DNA from: Reticulitermes speratus
Taxonomy: Eukaryota; Arthropoda; Insecta; Blattodea; Rhinotermitidae
DNA: 64,000 nucleotides
Direction of reading: 5' to 3'
NCBI GenBank assembly: GCA_021186555.1
Contig: JAJKFL010000005.1
Coordinates: forward strand, 41,845,635-41,909,634
Part shown: piece by piece, positions 20,015 to 31,915 of the stretch
Position numbering within the stretch: position 1 is the first letter of the stretch
Layout of the letters: every line of letters begins with the position of its first letter
Position numbers and translations under genes: made by a program
Notes under the pieces: generated by a model
What the model was told of the DNA's origin: nothing
Database searches by the model: none
Seen by the model: only the letters and a program-made list of their open reading frames with translations

Positions 20015-21440
20015 AAATTCAACATATTATGACACCTTGGGCTGACAACTGACCGACCTCATGAAGGAATATGACGTCACTTTGCTGTAACAAGGAAACG
20101 CTCTAAAATTCTCATATAACTGTAGTCGATTTTAGCGTCTATTTTCCACGGCTCTACTCATGTACACCATTACGTGTTCCTACTTTCATTCCAAGCGCCT
20201 TCATAAGCTTACGAGTTCGTGTGTCATTCCATTAGACAGAAATATGCCGACTTTTATGGAAGTCGAAAGTTTCATTGCCGTTTTTACCATTGGGTTGTGT
20301 TATGAGCCAGATGAATCCATTCCACATCACCAAACTTTTATTTCTTTAATATCCATTTTAATCTCGTGAATTATTTGGAGTCGTAATTTAGACACTAATG
20401 CTGGAAGAATTTGCTGCAGTGCATGATGAACGTTTCAAAGTCAAAGAATAGATGTTTCTAGGTTGTCGACCGTTTTTACTCTAACGCTACCGAATGTTGT
20501 AATATTTCAGTAAGTGGTTCAGAGAGTTAATACACAAAAGCCCACTTCCCGACCAGGGAATAGCACACAGCGGCCACAGAGACTACGATTACAGGCTCTG
20601 AGATTAATTACCCCTCCTCGATGCCTTCTTCACGATTTCCATTGCGGCTTTAAGAGAAATGGAAAGGGGTTGAAATGAGGGTTGCTGTTTGCCGCAACCC
20701 AATCCCTTGAGTAGCTGTATCATGACAATTGCAATGAGAACACTGGATAGCCTGCAGAACACTGAATCAAGTCGAAAGCTTGCAAATTTATAAAGGGGAT
20801 TGAAAAGTAAATTTATCGCTTTCTGTGCGTTTTAAGAATAAGGAATGGGGGTAAGGAATGATGAGAAGAGAATAAGAGTGGTTGATGGGGATGGGAAATC
20901 GGTTTGAACGAAACGGCAGTTGTAAAAGCTGAGTTGCTTCTAGCTAGAAAATAGAAAGGGGTTGCAATTTCCTGTAAGGAGTGTAAAGACGGGGTAGTTG
21001 CTGAAAGAAAGGGGGAATGTAGCGAGAAACGGATTATTGAGAGGGAATAAAGCTGAAGAGAGAAGCAAATGGAATTAAAATTCGGATGTGTAGCTAGTAG
21101 GATGAGACATGATGATACAAGTGGCTGTTAGAAAATGAGGATAATGGAAAACGTAGTTGCTCGGTAATGATTAAGAGGAAATAAATTTCAGAAACCCATC
21201 TCGCAAGGATTAGAATGTTTACATTGATTTTACGAACAGAACACCACCGCGAAAGTTTCCGTCGTGGCGTGGTACCTTAATCCCTCAACGTAACAGAGCA
21301 TCAACTCAGATTTGTTGGTGGATTTTCAGTACGCCAATTACATGTGTTCATTCATACTGAAGTCTATATGCTGCTAAGTATATTTATTTTCTGCAGCGTA
21401 GGAAATTAAATACGTCTCCGGTGTGTGTTTTGTTCCGATT
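20015..21440. other. Unassigned non-coding sequence
   Basis: The stretch 20640-21190 is unusually purine-rich on the plus strand (many ggaa, gagaa and aagg words). No gene, SINE or inverted repeat was recognised. Confidence 0.45.
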
Positions 21441-21451
21441 TATGAGGTGGA

Positions 21452-21556
21452 TTGTCATTGGTCTGGTCACTCACTACACCTATGCAGACGACCAAAGAAA
21501 CCCCCGAAAGGAGGCCCTATGCTCCACAAGGAGCGACAGGATAAATAATAATAATA
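21452..21556 (+). mobile_element. Short retroposon with (ATA)n tail and exact TSD
   Basis: A 105-bp insert is flanked by the perfect 10-bp repeat atgaggtgga (21442-21451 and 21557-21566). It ends in an (ATA)n microsatellite tail. The body contains cccccgaaaggaggccctat and gctccacaaggagcgacagg. It is probably a 5'-truncated SINE or LINE copy of a family not otherwise present in the window. Confidence 0.82.
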
Positions 21557-21734
21557 ATGAGGTGGAATAAGATACATTTAGATATACTCTTATTGCCCTC
21601 GATCTTGAATGATTTTAAATGTATTAATCATTCACCATGTACACGCAGCAGATGCTACGGACGCACCACAGCCTTTAAGGCTTATTGTGCAACCTTGTGA
21701 TGAAGATGAAGAGAAAGATTAGCTTTTTTCATTT

Positions 21735-21912
21735 TTCCAAGTAATGGAGCACCGATGGAATGAAACTGACGGGGGATAACCGAAGTACTCGGAGAAAAAC
21801 CTGTCCCAGTGCCACTTTGTCCAACACAAATCCCACATGAACTGACCCGGGATCGAACCCGGGCCTCCGCGGTGAGAGGCCGGCAACTAACCGCCGAGCC
21901 GTGGCACGGACA
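21735..21912 (-). mobile_element. tRNA-derived SINE family D
   Basis: On the minus strand the head gtgccacggctcggcggtta is followed by ccggcctctcaccgcggagg and a perfect box B-like gcccgggttcgatcccgggt, then ctgggacaggtttttctccg. The relative at 57972-58195 shares the caaagtggctctgggacag block. Confidence 0.8.
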
Positions 21913-22825
21913 CATGATACACATTACTATTGGCTGCTTAACTCTATATATATGTTTGCAGTTATTTATATATGTAATTGCAAATACATTATGAATGTAT
22001 TAAAATCTTAAAAAAATATTTATATAAATTAAGCACAAATAAAAAGCGAAAAATTTTAAAATTACAATTTCTGAAGGATGCTTGTTTATGTCACCTTCTC
22101 CTTCAAAGCAGCAGTTAATTCTTTATGCCACGTATTGCTCATTTACTCCCAGCAGCCATAATTTATGGCATGAAGATTAACTAATGTTTTGACGGAGAAC
22201 ATGACACAAATATACTCGTATGTCCTCTTGGAATTTTAATTTTTCAATTTGACATTCTTAGTTGACTTCAATTTACAAAACGTCTGTTTTTAAGATTTTA
22301 ATTTATTCGTAACGTATTTTCAGTAGTATATGTATATATTGTGTTAACAAGGCAATAGTCATTTTGTCCGTGTCAATTAAAATTATTCCTTGAAGATGGT
22401 CGAAATCGACGGAAACATGTCTGTGAATAAATATAATCTTGTCAACGCACATTTGCATGCAGTTGAAGGGATGAATTTCAATACGACACTAGAAACAACT
22501 TTAATGCTAGGAATAGGCATTCAGATCCCACAAAGGCAATGAATTTTTGTCCCCTTTCATACGTTGTCTTGGCCTGCATATGTTGAGGTCTTGGCGATGA
22601 ACTAATCCCCCCGTCAAAGAAGTCCTAATAAATATCTTCGGCAGGCATCTGAAGTATTTTGTGCCTTGCGGATTTAAAAAATATCTCGCGAATATTTCCA
22701 AAGTTACATTTATTCGTCTTTTGAAATTTATGCTCATATACCACGAAAATTTGAAGGATCCTTGAAACACGTCTCTATGAAGAAGTCAAGTAGTATTTAA
22801 CAGTGTCATGTGTCACACTGTGAGG
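21913..22825. other. Unassigned; contains one hairpin motif
   Basis: At 22390-22416 (+) TTGAAGA is followed by T, GGTCG, an AAAT loop, CGAC and GGAAAC, another copy of the dispersed motif. The flanks are AT-rich and otherwise unrecognised. Confidence 0.5.
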
Positions 22826-22829
22826 AATG

Positions 22830-23380
22830 GAAAGCTGTTGGATTTCAGAAAAAGTTGAGGGATATAACGCTAGAATTTGGGACAACAATAACCTGCATGC
22901 AGTGGTCTAAGAAGCAGTGGGGAGTCCCAAATTCAAGGTCTTTTGTTTTCTGTCGAAACAAAAAGTGTCCGCTCCTTCCTTATTTGTGAAAGAATGTCAC
23001 TGCTGTAGTGTACATGATCATGTAGGAAGAATTCTTCATGCCGGCTTTTGGAGAAGAGAGCCCTCATGGCATACTATTCCACCAAGACGGAGTGCCTTCG
23101 TATTTTTAAATCGTGGTACCTCTTGAATCGAAAGTTTCCACGAAAATGGATTGGCAAAGGCAGCCTTATCGCTTGGCCACCTCGTTCCCCTGATTTTGTA
23201 CAACCTGATTCCTTCTTCTAGAGGTGTATAAAGGATGCTCTTTACGTCCCACCATCGCCCACCACTGTCATAACTTGCTGAGAGGGCACGAGCTGCTGCG
23301 GCAGGGTACGCCTGCCATGCTTACAAACGTGTGGACTGAACTTGAATAGAGCTACATGCACCGCGCTTCTCACGTGTCTT
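22830..23380 (+). pseudogene. Decayed DUF4817-type (mariner/IS630-like) transposase, C-terminal part
   Basis: Across three frames one can read H-Q-D-G-V-P-S-Y-F (about 23070-23100), K-W-I-G-K-G-S-L-I-A-W-P-P-R-S-P-D (about 23140-23200), a degraded D-A-L-Y-V-P-P segment and M-L-T-N-V-W-T-E-L-E (about 23320-23350). These blocks occur in this order around the last catalytic acidic residues of arthropod transposases of this class. Multiple frameshifts and stops (for example after E-L-E) kill the frame. It belongs to the same broad family as the element at 33397-33960. No terminal repeats were located. Confidence 0.8.
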
Positions 23381-24635
23381 CATTAAACATCTGTAAGCCG
23401 TTGTGTAGGTCACAAATACGTGATTATATAACCTACCAAACTACATTTAGTATTCATTCCTGTACCTCTTACTTCTTCAGTTAATATTACAATCAAATCG
23501 TCTATATGTTGTTAGTTTACCCTATATAAGATACTGAAGGAGATAAAATTGCTGAAATAATAAGATATATTGGGAGCGCCTGAGCAATGAAAAGGGAATT
23601 AAATGTGTTGATGGATAAGAGAGGATATAAAAGAACAAGGGTAGCATGGGAGGAGTTAAGGAACTGGAAGTTTTGTAAGGAACTGAGCAGTGAGGATTAG
23701 ACAAAGTAAAACTTTCCAGATTTGAAGGTAGCTGTTGTTTGCTTTGTCTATGTAAAGTGATTTTGAATTCTAGTGCTATTTCATAACAAAAATACAGGAG
23801 AAACTTGAAAGCCAAAAGTTACGAAGTGTCAAAATTACGGGGAAAATTATAATTACGCAACGAGTTAATTAAATCTTTGCATAATGCTTCGTGCAAGACA
23901 CGCACACGCAGGAATATCAGCGTAATTCATACAAACATTTACATTTAAATTATAATTGAGAAATTAAAGCTGCTGAAATGGATACTCTGAGATGGATAAC
24001 AGAAGTTACACTACGAGATAAGAAGTGCAGTGGAGTTCTTATTTCTATGGTCCGCTTTAAGACTCTGCTAAAAGCGGAGACATGCGAGAGTAATTACAGA
24101 TTAATAACATTAGAAATAGATTTTTAGACTATAGAAATAAATTATGGGACTATATTAAAAGAATAGTAAAATTATCTAATCCTAAAAAAAAAGGTCTGAC
24201 TGTAGTAAACGAGTAAAACGTGTATTGACCTAGAAGAAGATGGATTGATGGAATTATATGTTGATGGCAACGAACAGATCATTTGGGGCCCATTGCTAAA
24301 GATAATAATTACTTAATGGCAGGAGACCATGGGTAAGGAGGGGGCTAGTAAACACAGAAAAACATTAACGTTTCTTTTAGAAATTTGGCTGTTGTTTTGT
24401 GATTCAACTCTCTGAGTACTGTGTCCATTAGCTATATTTGTGATAATTTTGCCCCCCATGAAATAATACATTTCTAATCAACTCTAGACTAAACAATGAA
24501 AAATTTCTCATTAAAATGGGCTGGTTTAGTTCGAGGGTTAGGTGACTGATTAGTTAGTCATCCCCTGAATCAACCAATCATTGAATCAATTAAGAAATTT
24601 TATAGAATTGAAATTGAATTTTGTCGATAATCTTC
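23381..24635. other. Unassigned AT-rich sequence
   Basis: No exon or repeat recognised. Confidence 0.4.
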
Positions 24636-24638
24636 AAC

Positions 24639-24714
24639 AAGCGTAATACTTACGGAACTTCTCACTATATCATCTACAGCTGATAGAGTAAGAAGTTCTA
24701 TAAGTATTACGCTT
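24639..24714. repeat. 76-bp perfect-looking hairpin
   Basis: Two 34-bp arms begin aagcgtaatactta and end with its complement taagtattacgctt, with four mismatches and an 8-base loop (tctacagc). Candidate MITE remnant or small-RNA hairpin. Confidence 0.75.
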
Positions 24715-24734
24715 CATAAAACATGATTATGGCT

Positions 24735-24990
24735 ATCAAACTAAGAGGTATGTGGCGGGCAAAATGTGTAGCTTGGATGGGTAAAAATGAGAAATTAATA
24801 AAAAGATGAGTTGGAAATACTGAAGGGAAGGGACTACTTGAAGTCTAGTGCTTTGGAAAATATTGAGATGGATCATAGGGAAATGTGGTGTGAAGTTATA
24901 AACTGGATTTTTCTGGCTCAGCGTAGGGTGCAGTGGCGGATTTATGTGAACACAGCTTCTCGGAGAGAATTCTGCTGCATCCACCTGTGT
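24735..24990 (+). pseudogene. RTE-like LINE, ORF2 C-terminal remnant
   Basis: The blocks gcaaaatgtgtagcttgga (A-x-x-V-A), a G-K-x-x-x-x-x-x-L region, gagatggatcatagggaaat and a block reading N-W-I-F-L-A-Q-R-R-V-Q-W-R occur in the LINE order. The 3' UTR is represented only by the ctcggagagaattctgctgc end. Frameshifted and 5'-truncated. Confidence 0.65.
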
Positions 24991-26845
24991 GGTAAAGAAC
25001 CTACTCGGCTGCACGCGCTGGTAGAGAATTCCTCTTTCTTTACGAAGAAAGCAAAACTTGTCAGATTACATACGAGTACTGTACATACGTAACAAACTTA
25101 GAAATTCTGAATTATTCAAAGACTTTCGCTCTGAGCTCAGATGACAATGTTCTTGCACTACTCCCTAATGTTGTGGGAAAAGAGCCATTGTACATTATGA
25201 TTTACACAGAAGTTTTATTTCCAGCCCTAAATATCAAATTCTACTTAAGTTTCGTAGCTCTGTAAATAAGAGATTTAAAAATTACCCCTTAAACCCAGTG
25301 GGAACTTTGTATACCACCGGCTTTAACATTAAAATTCTATGCTTGTGTGTTTTGTGTGGACCCAGAACAAACAGCATCTTTTTCCATATACAACGTTAAA
25401 TGAACAGGTTTTTTTAAATTCATATGCCATGTGTTTACTGGGCGGTACGAACTGAATCTTTAAACATAATTTACTTTAATTTCGCCTTTAAAGTTTTAAT
25501 TGATTTAACAGCAGCATTTAGATAAATCCGCCTGCATACAAGACATGCATTTGTTTTTCCTTAGAAATAAATAGGTCTCACAGCAGTAACGCGTCCGACT
25601 CATTCAGAAAGCGCATGCTTTGAATCCAGGCCAGACTCCAAATATCACTGTAGACATGTCTGGATAGTTCTTTCATACTTCGAAGTCTAAATCAAGCTGT
25701 ATATTGTTCATTCCATGCACTGTCGTTAACCAATTCACAATCCTCAGTCCAACAAAATGCACAATACTGCTCCCAGATATTTTATATTACAATATCACTT
25801 TGAACACTGCTACATGTTTCGACTCCCAAGGGATCATTATCAGGGAATCAAATCAAAACAACACCGCACAAAACCAACAATAAGGGTTGTATGTATGTAT
25901 GTGTGTTAGTGTTATTTTCTTCTTTACTCCTTCCGTTTCTTAATCTTCAGAGAGTGAAGCTTTCTTATAGCAGATATGAACAACAGTAATAAAAATTATA
26001 TTACTTGCTGATCTGCACGATTTTGAGTACAGATTCTTGTTTTACTACGGGCTGCCCTGGCATAAATATTGCGGATTTCTGTTCTACTGTTCTTACGGCA
26101 TTTATGAAGAATTACAAACTCCGTAAGCCCTTCCATGTGACATTCGCTTCTTATTTAAAGGTTTTGACCATCATTTTCATCTTTCCCGTCTTTGCTACAA
26201 CATTTTTGACTGGCATGTATTGATGAGGACAATTACTGGAGGCATATTACAGAAAAAAATACCTACAGAAGTTGTTAGAGCGTAAATTTGGTTCACTTAA
26301 GAATGCAGAAGCACCGGTACGTACGGATATGATACGCGGCACACTGCCCAGGTGGAATGGCATGATGATCTGGTGATGAACGATGGCAGTGCCACCCGGT
26401 GACCGATGAGCGCTAGGTGATAAATTACAAGCAGACAGTGCCAGACCGGCCAGATGAATTTAGCATGAAATTATATGGTCTTAATAAGCAGAACACGAGG
26501 CACAAAGCGGTTTGCCGGCTTTGCAGTTTGGCAGTCCTGTCATGCAGAAATTTGCATTTACGGACTAAGTCATAATCATTGCCCGTCATTTGGTATAGTT
26601 GCGAATCAGTCCTAAAACAACTTTGCAAGGTAAATAACTCGTGCTAAGGAAGAAACCCATTGTGTATATTTATATTTCTTTGTTAGGTTCTGTAATATCA
26701 TTTGTCCTTTGTCTTATATGGTTGTGAATCACTGTCTGTTACCCTGAATGAAGAATGTATGCGTAGCGTATTTTAAAACATTTGTAGCCAAGAAAGTGAC
26801 TATTTTTTTCACCTGACTTTGACCTTATCTTGATCTCTTACACCA
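24991..26845. other. Unassigned; contains one hairpin motif and a tRNA-like scrap
   Basis: On the minus strand at 25816-25843 CTGATAA, a TCCC/GGGA stem and GAAAC form another motif copy. Bases 25572-25640 (gcagtaacgcgtccgactca and gctttgaatccagg) look like a degraded tRNA-type head. No gene is visible in the rest. Confidence 0.45.
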
Positions 26846-26850
26846 GATTA

Positions 26851-27046
26851 AGTATGGTTCTTGTCACTAAGGCATGTCGCGTCTTTGGGTTTGCGGATCT
26901 AGCATAGTCTTTCCGTGTAAGGACGTTAACTGCGAATAAGTTTATTTTCAACAATGTCATGGACGGCTGACAAGGGGTGGTCCTCCACTTAGTGATAGTT
27001 TGTGAACCACCTTTTACTGTAAATAAGAAACGCGTTATGAAATGTT
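26851..27046 (+). mobile_element. Diverged RTE 5' region relic
   Basis: Landmarks gcatgtcgcgtctttgggtt, gctgacaaggggtggtcctc and taagaaacgcgttatgaaat match, in order, the 5' part of the composite elements at 7551 and 43482. The LINE 3' end is not attached here, so this may come from a longer element. Confidence 0.6.
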
Positions 27047-27279
27047 ACAAAGGATACGTTTGTTTGTTGTTTTGAATTATATTTGGAAATTATTGAAGAC
27101 AACAGCCTGAAAAAAGAGCATTGATTTGTTAAAATAAATATTAAAGCATGACGACGAATATCCATAGCTACGGACTTATTTCTGCCATTTTGGAGACACA
27201 TGGAACGAGAATTAGGAGTATGAAGGCGTGATTTTAAATTTGGCTCTTCCGAAGCCCAGTAGCAAGATGAGAATTGGTT

Positions 27280-27291
27280 ATGTATATATAC

Positions 27292-27323
<32 letters not shown>

Positions 27324-27330
27324 ATATATT
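27280..27330. repeat. Compound (TA)n / (TG)n microsatellite
   Basis: TA units, then nine or so TG units, then TATA. Confidence 0.95.
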
Positions 27331-27496
27331 TGTTTAATAAATGTTTTGCGGTAGACAGCATCAGACTGAACTGACTCAAGATACGACCCAGTACTAATGA
27401 TTCTTCCGAATCCAATGTTAACAACTGCATACTCATATATTATAACGCAGGAGAAAATGGTTCATCTTCTGTCCAAAGAGTAATGCCCAACCAGCC

Positions 27497-27600
27497 CCCT
27501 GGAGGTAAAGCGGCCGTGGCGTGAAGCTGATCACTCCCATCCAATGTAGAGATTAAGAATGATTGGAGCTGTAATTTCACTCCTCCATATGCTTTCAAGG
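27497..27600 (+). mobile_element. SINE family B fragment
   Basis: Blocks ctggaggtaaagcggccg, tggcgtgaagctgatcactc and gagattaagaatgattggag match the middle and 3' half of family B. Head missing. Confidence 0.6.
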
Positions 27601-27604
27601 ATGC

Positions 27605-28375
27605 ACAAAGATAATTTTACATTGGTACTGTAACGCAGTACACGCCGCATAATTTAGAGCAGTATTGCTTTAGAGTGTCGCTCAATGTCTGTATTGTTTT
27701 CTCATTTTTATTGTGAAAAAAATATAGTATATCTTAAGTGTGTTGTCCGTCACTCAGACTGGCGGATGACTAAATCTCTTGTATATGTGTTTTTTTTTAC
27801 GTAGCGACTGTACTCTTCAGTTACGTGCGAACGCACTTTGGTTTCCTGTGAGATGTACTTAGACGTGCGGTCGCGTCGGGACGTTGATAGAGTTAGGTTC
27901 AGCCCCCTTTCCTCTCAAGGGAGTCGCCAACTCTCATCACATAAATTTCCCTCTTTTTTCCGCGAAAAGACTGCCATCTTCTATGTTTCCAGTCGCATGT
28001 AGCATTGGGAGAAACGCTTCTTTGACAATGCCAGCAGATTGGGGGGGGGGGGGGGCACGTAAACGGAGAGTAGAGGAGATGGAAACTGTAGACAACTTCC
28101 AGTTGCCTCTTTGAAACAAAGGTGACCATGAAAAGACAGACATTAGAAATAATGAGTGTAGAATGTTCAGTCGGGCGTCTGTAAAGTAAAAGAAAGAAGG
28201 CTGTGGGAAAGAGCAGGTAGGGAATTTCTGGACTGCAAACAAAAGTAAAATGTTCATTTTGCCGTAAAAAGACGGGAGGGAGTTAGAACGTGGTTTTACA
28301 GTACACTATGTTCAACTGCCCGTGAATGAGCCGTAGAAACTCGCAAGGGAAAGTGTTAAAGTTGGTCGTAACAAT
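27605..28375. other. Unassigned; includes a G15 run
   Basis: A run of 15 G lies at 28041-28055. Short frames on both strands overlap here and none has a recognisable domain. Confidence 0.45.
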
Positions 28376-28380
28376 GGTAG

Positions 28381-28644
28381 AAGCCGATCCCAGTGACCGC
28401 GCGGTCTAAGGTGTCGGTCTGCGGCCGTTCGCTTGCTGGGATTGTGGGTTCGAATTCCGACGGGGGCATGGATGTCTGTCTTTTGTGTTTGTTGTGTGTT
28501 GTCAGGTAGAGGTCTCTGCGTCGGGCTGGGCACTCGTCCAGAGGGGTCCTACCGAGTGTGGTGTGTCTGAGTGTAATCGCGAAGCCCCAAGAAAGGGGAA
28601 AGTCATGACTCGACAACGAGTCGAAACGTGCCACATGAAAAAAA
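28381..28644 (+). mobile_element. tRNA-derived SINE family A with variant 3' end
   Basis: Full head (gccgatcccagtgaccgcgc), box B gggttcgaattccgac and body. After cgaagcccc the 3' end differs from other copies: a gactcgacaacgagtc palindrome replaces the usual cctcgagaatgaggaggccc block. TSD aacaatggtag (28370-28380) and aacaatgatag (28645-28655), 10 of 11 matching, after an A9 tail. Confidence 0.9.
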
Positions 28645-28655
28645 AACAATGATAG

Positions 28656-29680
28656 GTACAAGAAAATTTAAGTGTAAAAATGTTCAGTTTAATCCAGATA
28701 CAGCGTGAGTGAAGCACTTGTAACACAAATGGATTTAAGAAACGGGCGGCTTCGAAGGTTTGGCATAGATTAAATACTTAATAAGTGTGCAATAATATTC
28801 TAGATTATGTCAGCATAAATATGTTTCCATCGGATAAATAGGTCTATATTGTTATTGGGATAGTAAGTGGAAATATAGCAGTGAGTGCAACCACATAAAG
28901 ACATGCCACGTTGATGTGCTAAGAAAACTTAAATAATATTCATATTGACATGACTTAATGAATTTTTGCTTATGCCCCTTTTTAGATTTTCTAGTTTTAT
29001 TGTATATTATTATACAACAGATTAAATTTCGTTGGCGTTCTTGGTTGTATGTATAACACCTTAAGAAGGCATGATCATGCAGTCAAATATGTCTTGTATA
29101 CTAGTGTGAAATATCCATTAAGGAAATGTTTCGTATTGTAGCTGAAAACATATGATGCTATCTGAATGTTTTATTTTTTTTTCGGTGGGGAGGGGGGGAC
29201 TGACAAAGCGAACATACTTACATATCCCTTTGTGCATTTCGCTCCAATGGCTGGATGGTTGGTAATAGCACATATATCAGTTTGTTGAAGCAGAATTCAT
29301 ATGTTGCACAGAGAAGTAATTTGGCCTTATGGCCCCGCTGTTCTATGTATATTGCTTTTCATAAATACTCGTACGAGCTCGTTTCGTCCCCATTTCATTT
29401 TCCGGAGTTCAAGTTGTAAAATTTGAAATTGGTTCGACAGAACGTACTTTGATATGAAAGCCGCAAGTAACGTCCGTTTAATTGCTAGAACACAGTACAG
29501 TACGCGACATGAGAATTGAACCTGTGACACTTTGTTAATTTAGAATATTTAAAAAGTTTTTTAATCAGAATAAAGTAATATGTTAGTTTTTCAAGTGGCT
29601 TAGATATGATTTCTCATGAAGAGTTACTTTCTATTTTAGAATCGAAGCACTCTACTGTATAGGAGTTACGAAATTACGTA
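28656..29680. other. Unassigned AT-rich sequence
   Basis: No exon or repeat recognised. Confidence 0.4.
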
Positions 29681-29686
29681 CACGTC

Positions 29687-30091
29687 ACATAAATAACACC
29701 ATGTATTCCGTCTGACACAACCTGTACATGTTATTATTTTTTTCAAACACTGCATGTTTCGATCAAGCCGATCGTCATCAGGTGTTTGTCTACACAAAAA
29801 CTGAAAATTCAAGGTAAAAATGCAAAATTTTGCGAGAGCTCACAAATGATATAAAATGTATAAAATATGAAATATAAATTACAATCGACTTGTAATCTTG
29901 TAATTTATATTTTACATTTATACATTTTATATCATTTGTGAGATGTCACTAAATTTTGCATTTTTACCTTGAATTTTAAGTTTTTGTTTAACAAATACCT
30001 AATGATGATCGGCTCGATCGAAACGTGTAGTGCTTGAAAAATAGTAATAAATGCAGGTTGTGTCAGACGGAATATGTAGTGTTATTTATGT
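29687..30091. mobile_element. 405-bp foldback element carrying hairpin motifs
   Basis: Two arms of about 195 bp are inverted repeats: acataaataacac and ccgtctgacacaacctg at the left mirror caggttgtgtcagacgg and gtgttatttatgt at the right, and the inner parts (aaggtaaaaatgcaaaattt and its complement) also pair. Only a few bases separate the arms near 29890. Each arm contains one CTGATGA...GAAAC-type hairpin (29756-29781 minus; 30003-30025 plus). No protein is encoded. Confidence 0.85.
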
Positions 30092-30099
30092 AAGTCTAT

Positions 30100-30500
30100 A
30101 TACACAACGGGATGGATGGCGTCAAATTGATACGTAGACGTCAAGCTAACGAGCTGCATGGAGCAGAATCTTTCTTCACAACTTGGTAGCCAATGAGGTT
30201 TATCATGAAATTCATGTGTTTTATGGAATCCAAAGGTGCAATACGGTGTTCTCTGATGCCATCCACAACGTTCTAACTCAAACCAGATAAATCTCTTCCA
30301 CAGCCCATATATTCTAAGATATAATATATTGCTCTTCCATCTACGCCTAGTTCTGCCATATGGTTTCAACAATTAAGGTTTCCTGACTAAAATTTTGTAC
30401 GCATTTCTCATGTTCCCAAACATGCTACGTGTCTCACACATCTCATACTCCTTGATTTGTTCACCGTAATAATGTTTTGTGAAGACCATAATTTCCTCCA
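30100..30500 (-). mobile_element. RTE-like LINE, degenerate 3' part
   Basis: Minus-strand landmarks: gaagaatctttc region, tttatggaatccaaaggtgc, aaccagataaatctcttcca (D-W-I region) and cttccatctacgcctagttc (R-R-R-W region), then a degraded A-Y-x-I block near 30395. Frames are broken. Confidence 0.6.
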
Positions 30501-30509
30501 GAGTCCTGT

Positions 30510-30890
30510 CGCTTCCTCTGTCGTAGGAAATGGTATTTATGCATTTCGCTTGGACACTGCATAAAATTCGAGCCGCTCTGTCTGCAAAGCGTTACACTAT
30601 ACACTGCTAGTTCAAGTAATTGATTAATAGTCCTGTATCCATGTGTTCCGGGTAAGCGCTAATTGCATTTGGAGTTGATGATTAATGGAGATTGCGATCG
30701 TTATGATGATACTGATTATGTCACGCGTGGTTCAGAGAGTTCGGCTGGATGGTAGCTCGCATTCTAATGTCCACAGATCGAAACTCGTAATGGAATCCTG
30801 AAAAATTCCCCGCACATTTGAGCCTTAGCACAGAAATTCAATACATTACCTCCAGTGTGTACTACAATATCAAATAGACGTATTTTCTAA
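30510..30890. other. Unassigned; possible tRNA-like scrap
   Basis: Bases 30725-30800 (gtggttcagagagttcggct, acagatcgaaactcg) loosely resemble a SINE head. Otherwise nothing recognised. Confidence 0.35.
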
Positions 30891-30892
30891 AT

Positions 30893-31173
30893 CAGTGTTT
30901 CCCAACCTTTCTTTCATGGAGAAACTTCTAAGATAATTTTCCATTTCCCGAAGAATCCCTGCCTATAAAAATGTTTACAAGCAAGAAAACAAAGAGACAG
31001 TTCTTATTGCACAGAGCTTATTCCAGTACCACCAATTGCTGGCCAAAATTCCTGCGATGTTTCGAGGAATGTTTGGAATTTTTCGTGGTATTTTAAATTT
31101 TAATGTGTTTAAATTCCACGATTTTTCGCAAACCCCTAACAATGTTCCGCGGAACGCTGGTTGGGAAATGCTG
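30893..31173. mobile_element. hAT-like MITE
   Basis: Terminal repeats cagtgtttcccaacc and the complement of ggttgggaaatgctg match at 13 of 15. The subterminal attccgcggaac-type block near 31144 is typical of hAT non-autonomous ends as I recall them. No matching 8-bp target duplication remains, and there is no coding capacity. Confidence 0.7.
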
Positions 31174-31370
31174 TGCTCAAGTCTTCCAGGCAATTTTCCT
31201 TTCTTCTTTGGCCTTGATTTTCATTCATTACAGATGTATTACAAAGATTACATAAGGACGTATACCATGGAGTCATAAGTCCTTTCGTAGAGAAAATTGA
31301 ACATTACAGACATTACGCTTTATACATCTACACATTATTCTCTCTTGTGTTTCTTCAAAAACAGCATAGT

Positions 31371-31915
31371 AGAGTAGAGCAGAGCATAGTAAGAGTAGAG
31401 CAGAGCATAGTAATAGTAGAGCAGAGCATAGTAGAGTAGAGCAGAGCATAGTAAGAGTAGAGCAGAGCATAGTACGAGTAGAGCAGAGCATAGTAAGAGT
31501 AGAGCAGAGCACAGTAAGTGTAGAGCAGAGCATAGTAAGTGTAGAGCAGAGCATAGTAAGTGTAGAGCAGAGCATAGTAAGAGTAGAAGAGAGCATATTA
31601 AGCGTAGAGCAGAGCGTAGTAAGTGTAGAGCAGAGCATAGTAAGAGTAGAGCAGAGCATAGTACGAGTAGAGCAGAGCATAGTAAGAGTAGAGCAGAGCA
31701 CAGTAAGTGTAGAGCAGAGCATAGTAAGTGTAGAGCAGAGCATAGTAAGAGTAGAACAGAGCATATTAAGCGTAGAGCAGAGCGTAGTAAGTGTAGAGCA
31801 GAGCATAGTAAGAGTAGAGCAGAGCATAGTAAGAGTAGAGCAGAGCATAGTAAGAGTAGAGCAGAGCATAGTAAGAGTAGAGCAGAGGATATTAAGGGTA
31901 GAGCAGAGCAGAGCA
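31371..31915. repeat. 21-bp minisatellite with higher-order structure
   Basis: About 26 copies of gtaagagtagagcagagcata and close variants. Variant units recur in the same order at offsets of 168-189 bp (for example gtacgag at 31472 and 31661; attaagcg at 31597 and 31765), so blocks of eight to nine units were duplicated. Because 21 is a multiple of three, two long minus frames stay open (repeats of C-S-T-L-T-M-L); I do not regard them as genes. Confidence 0.95.
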
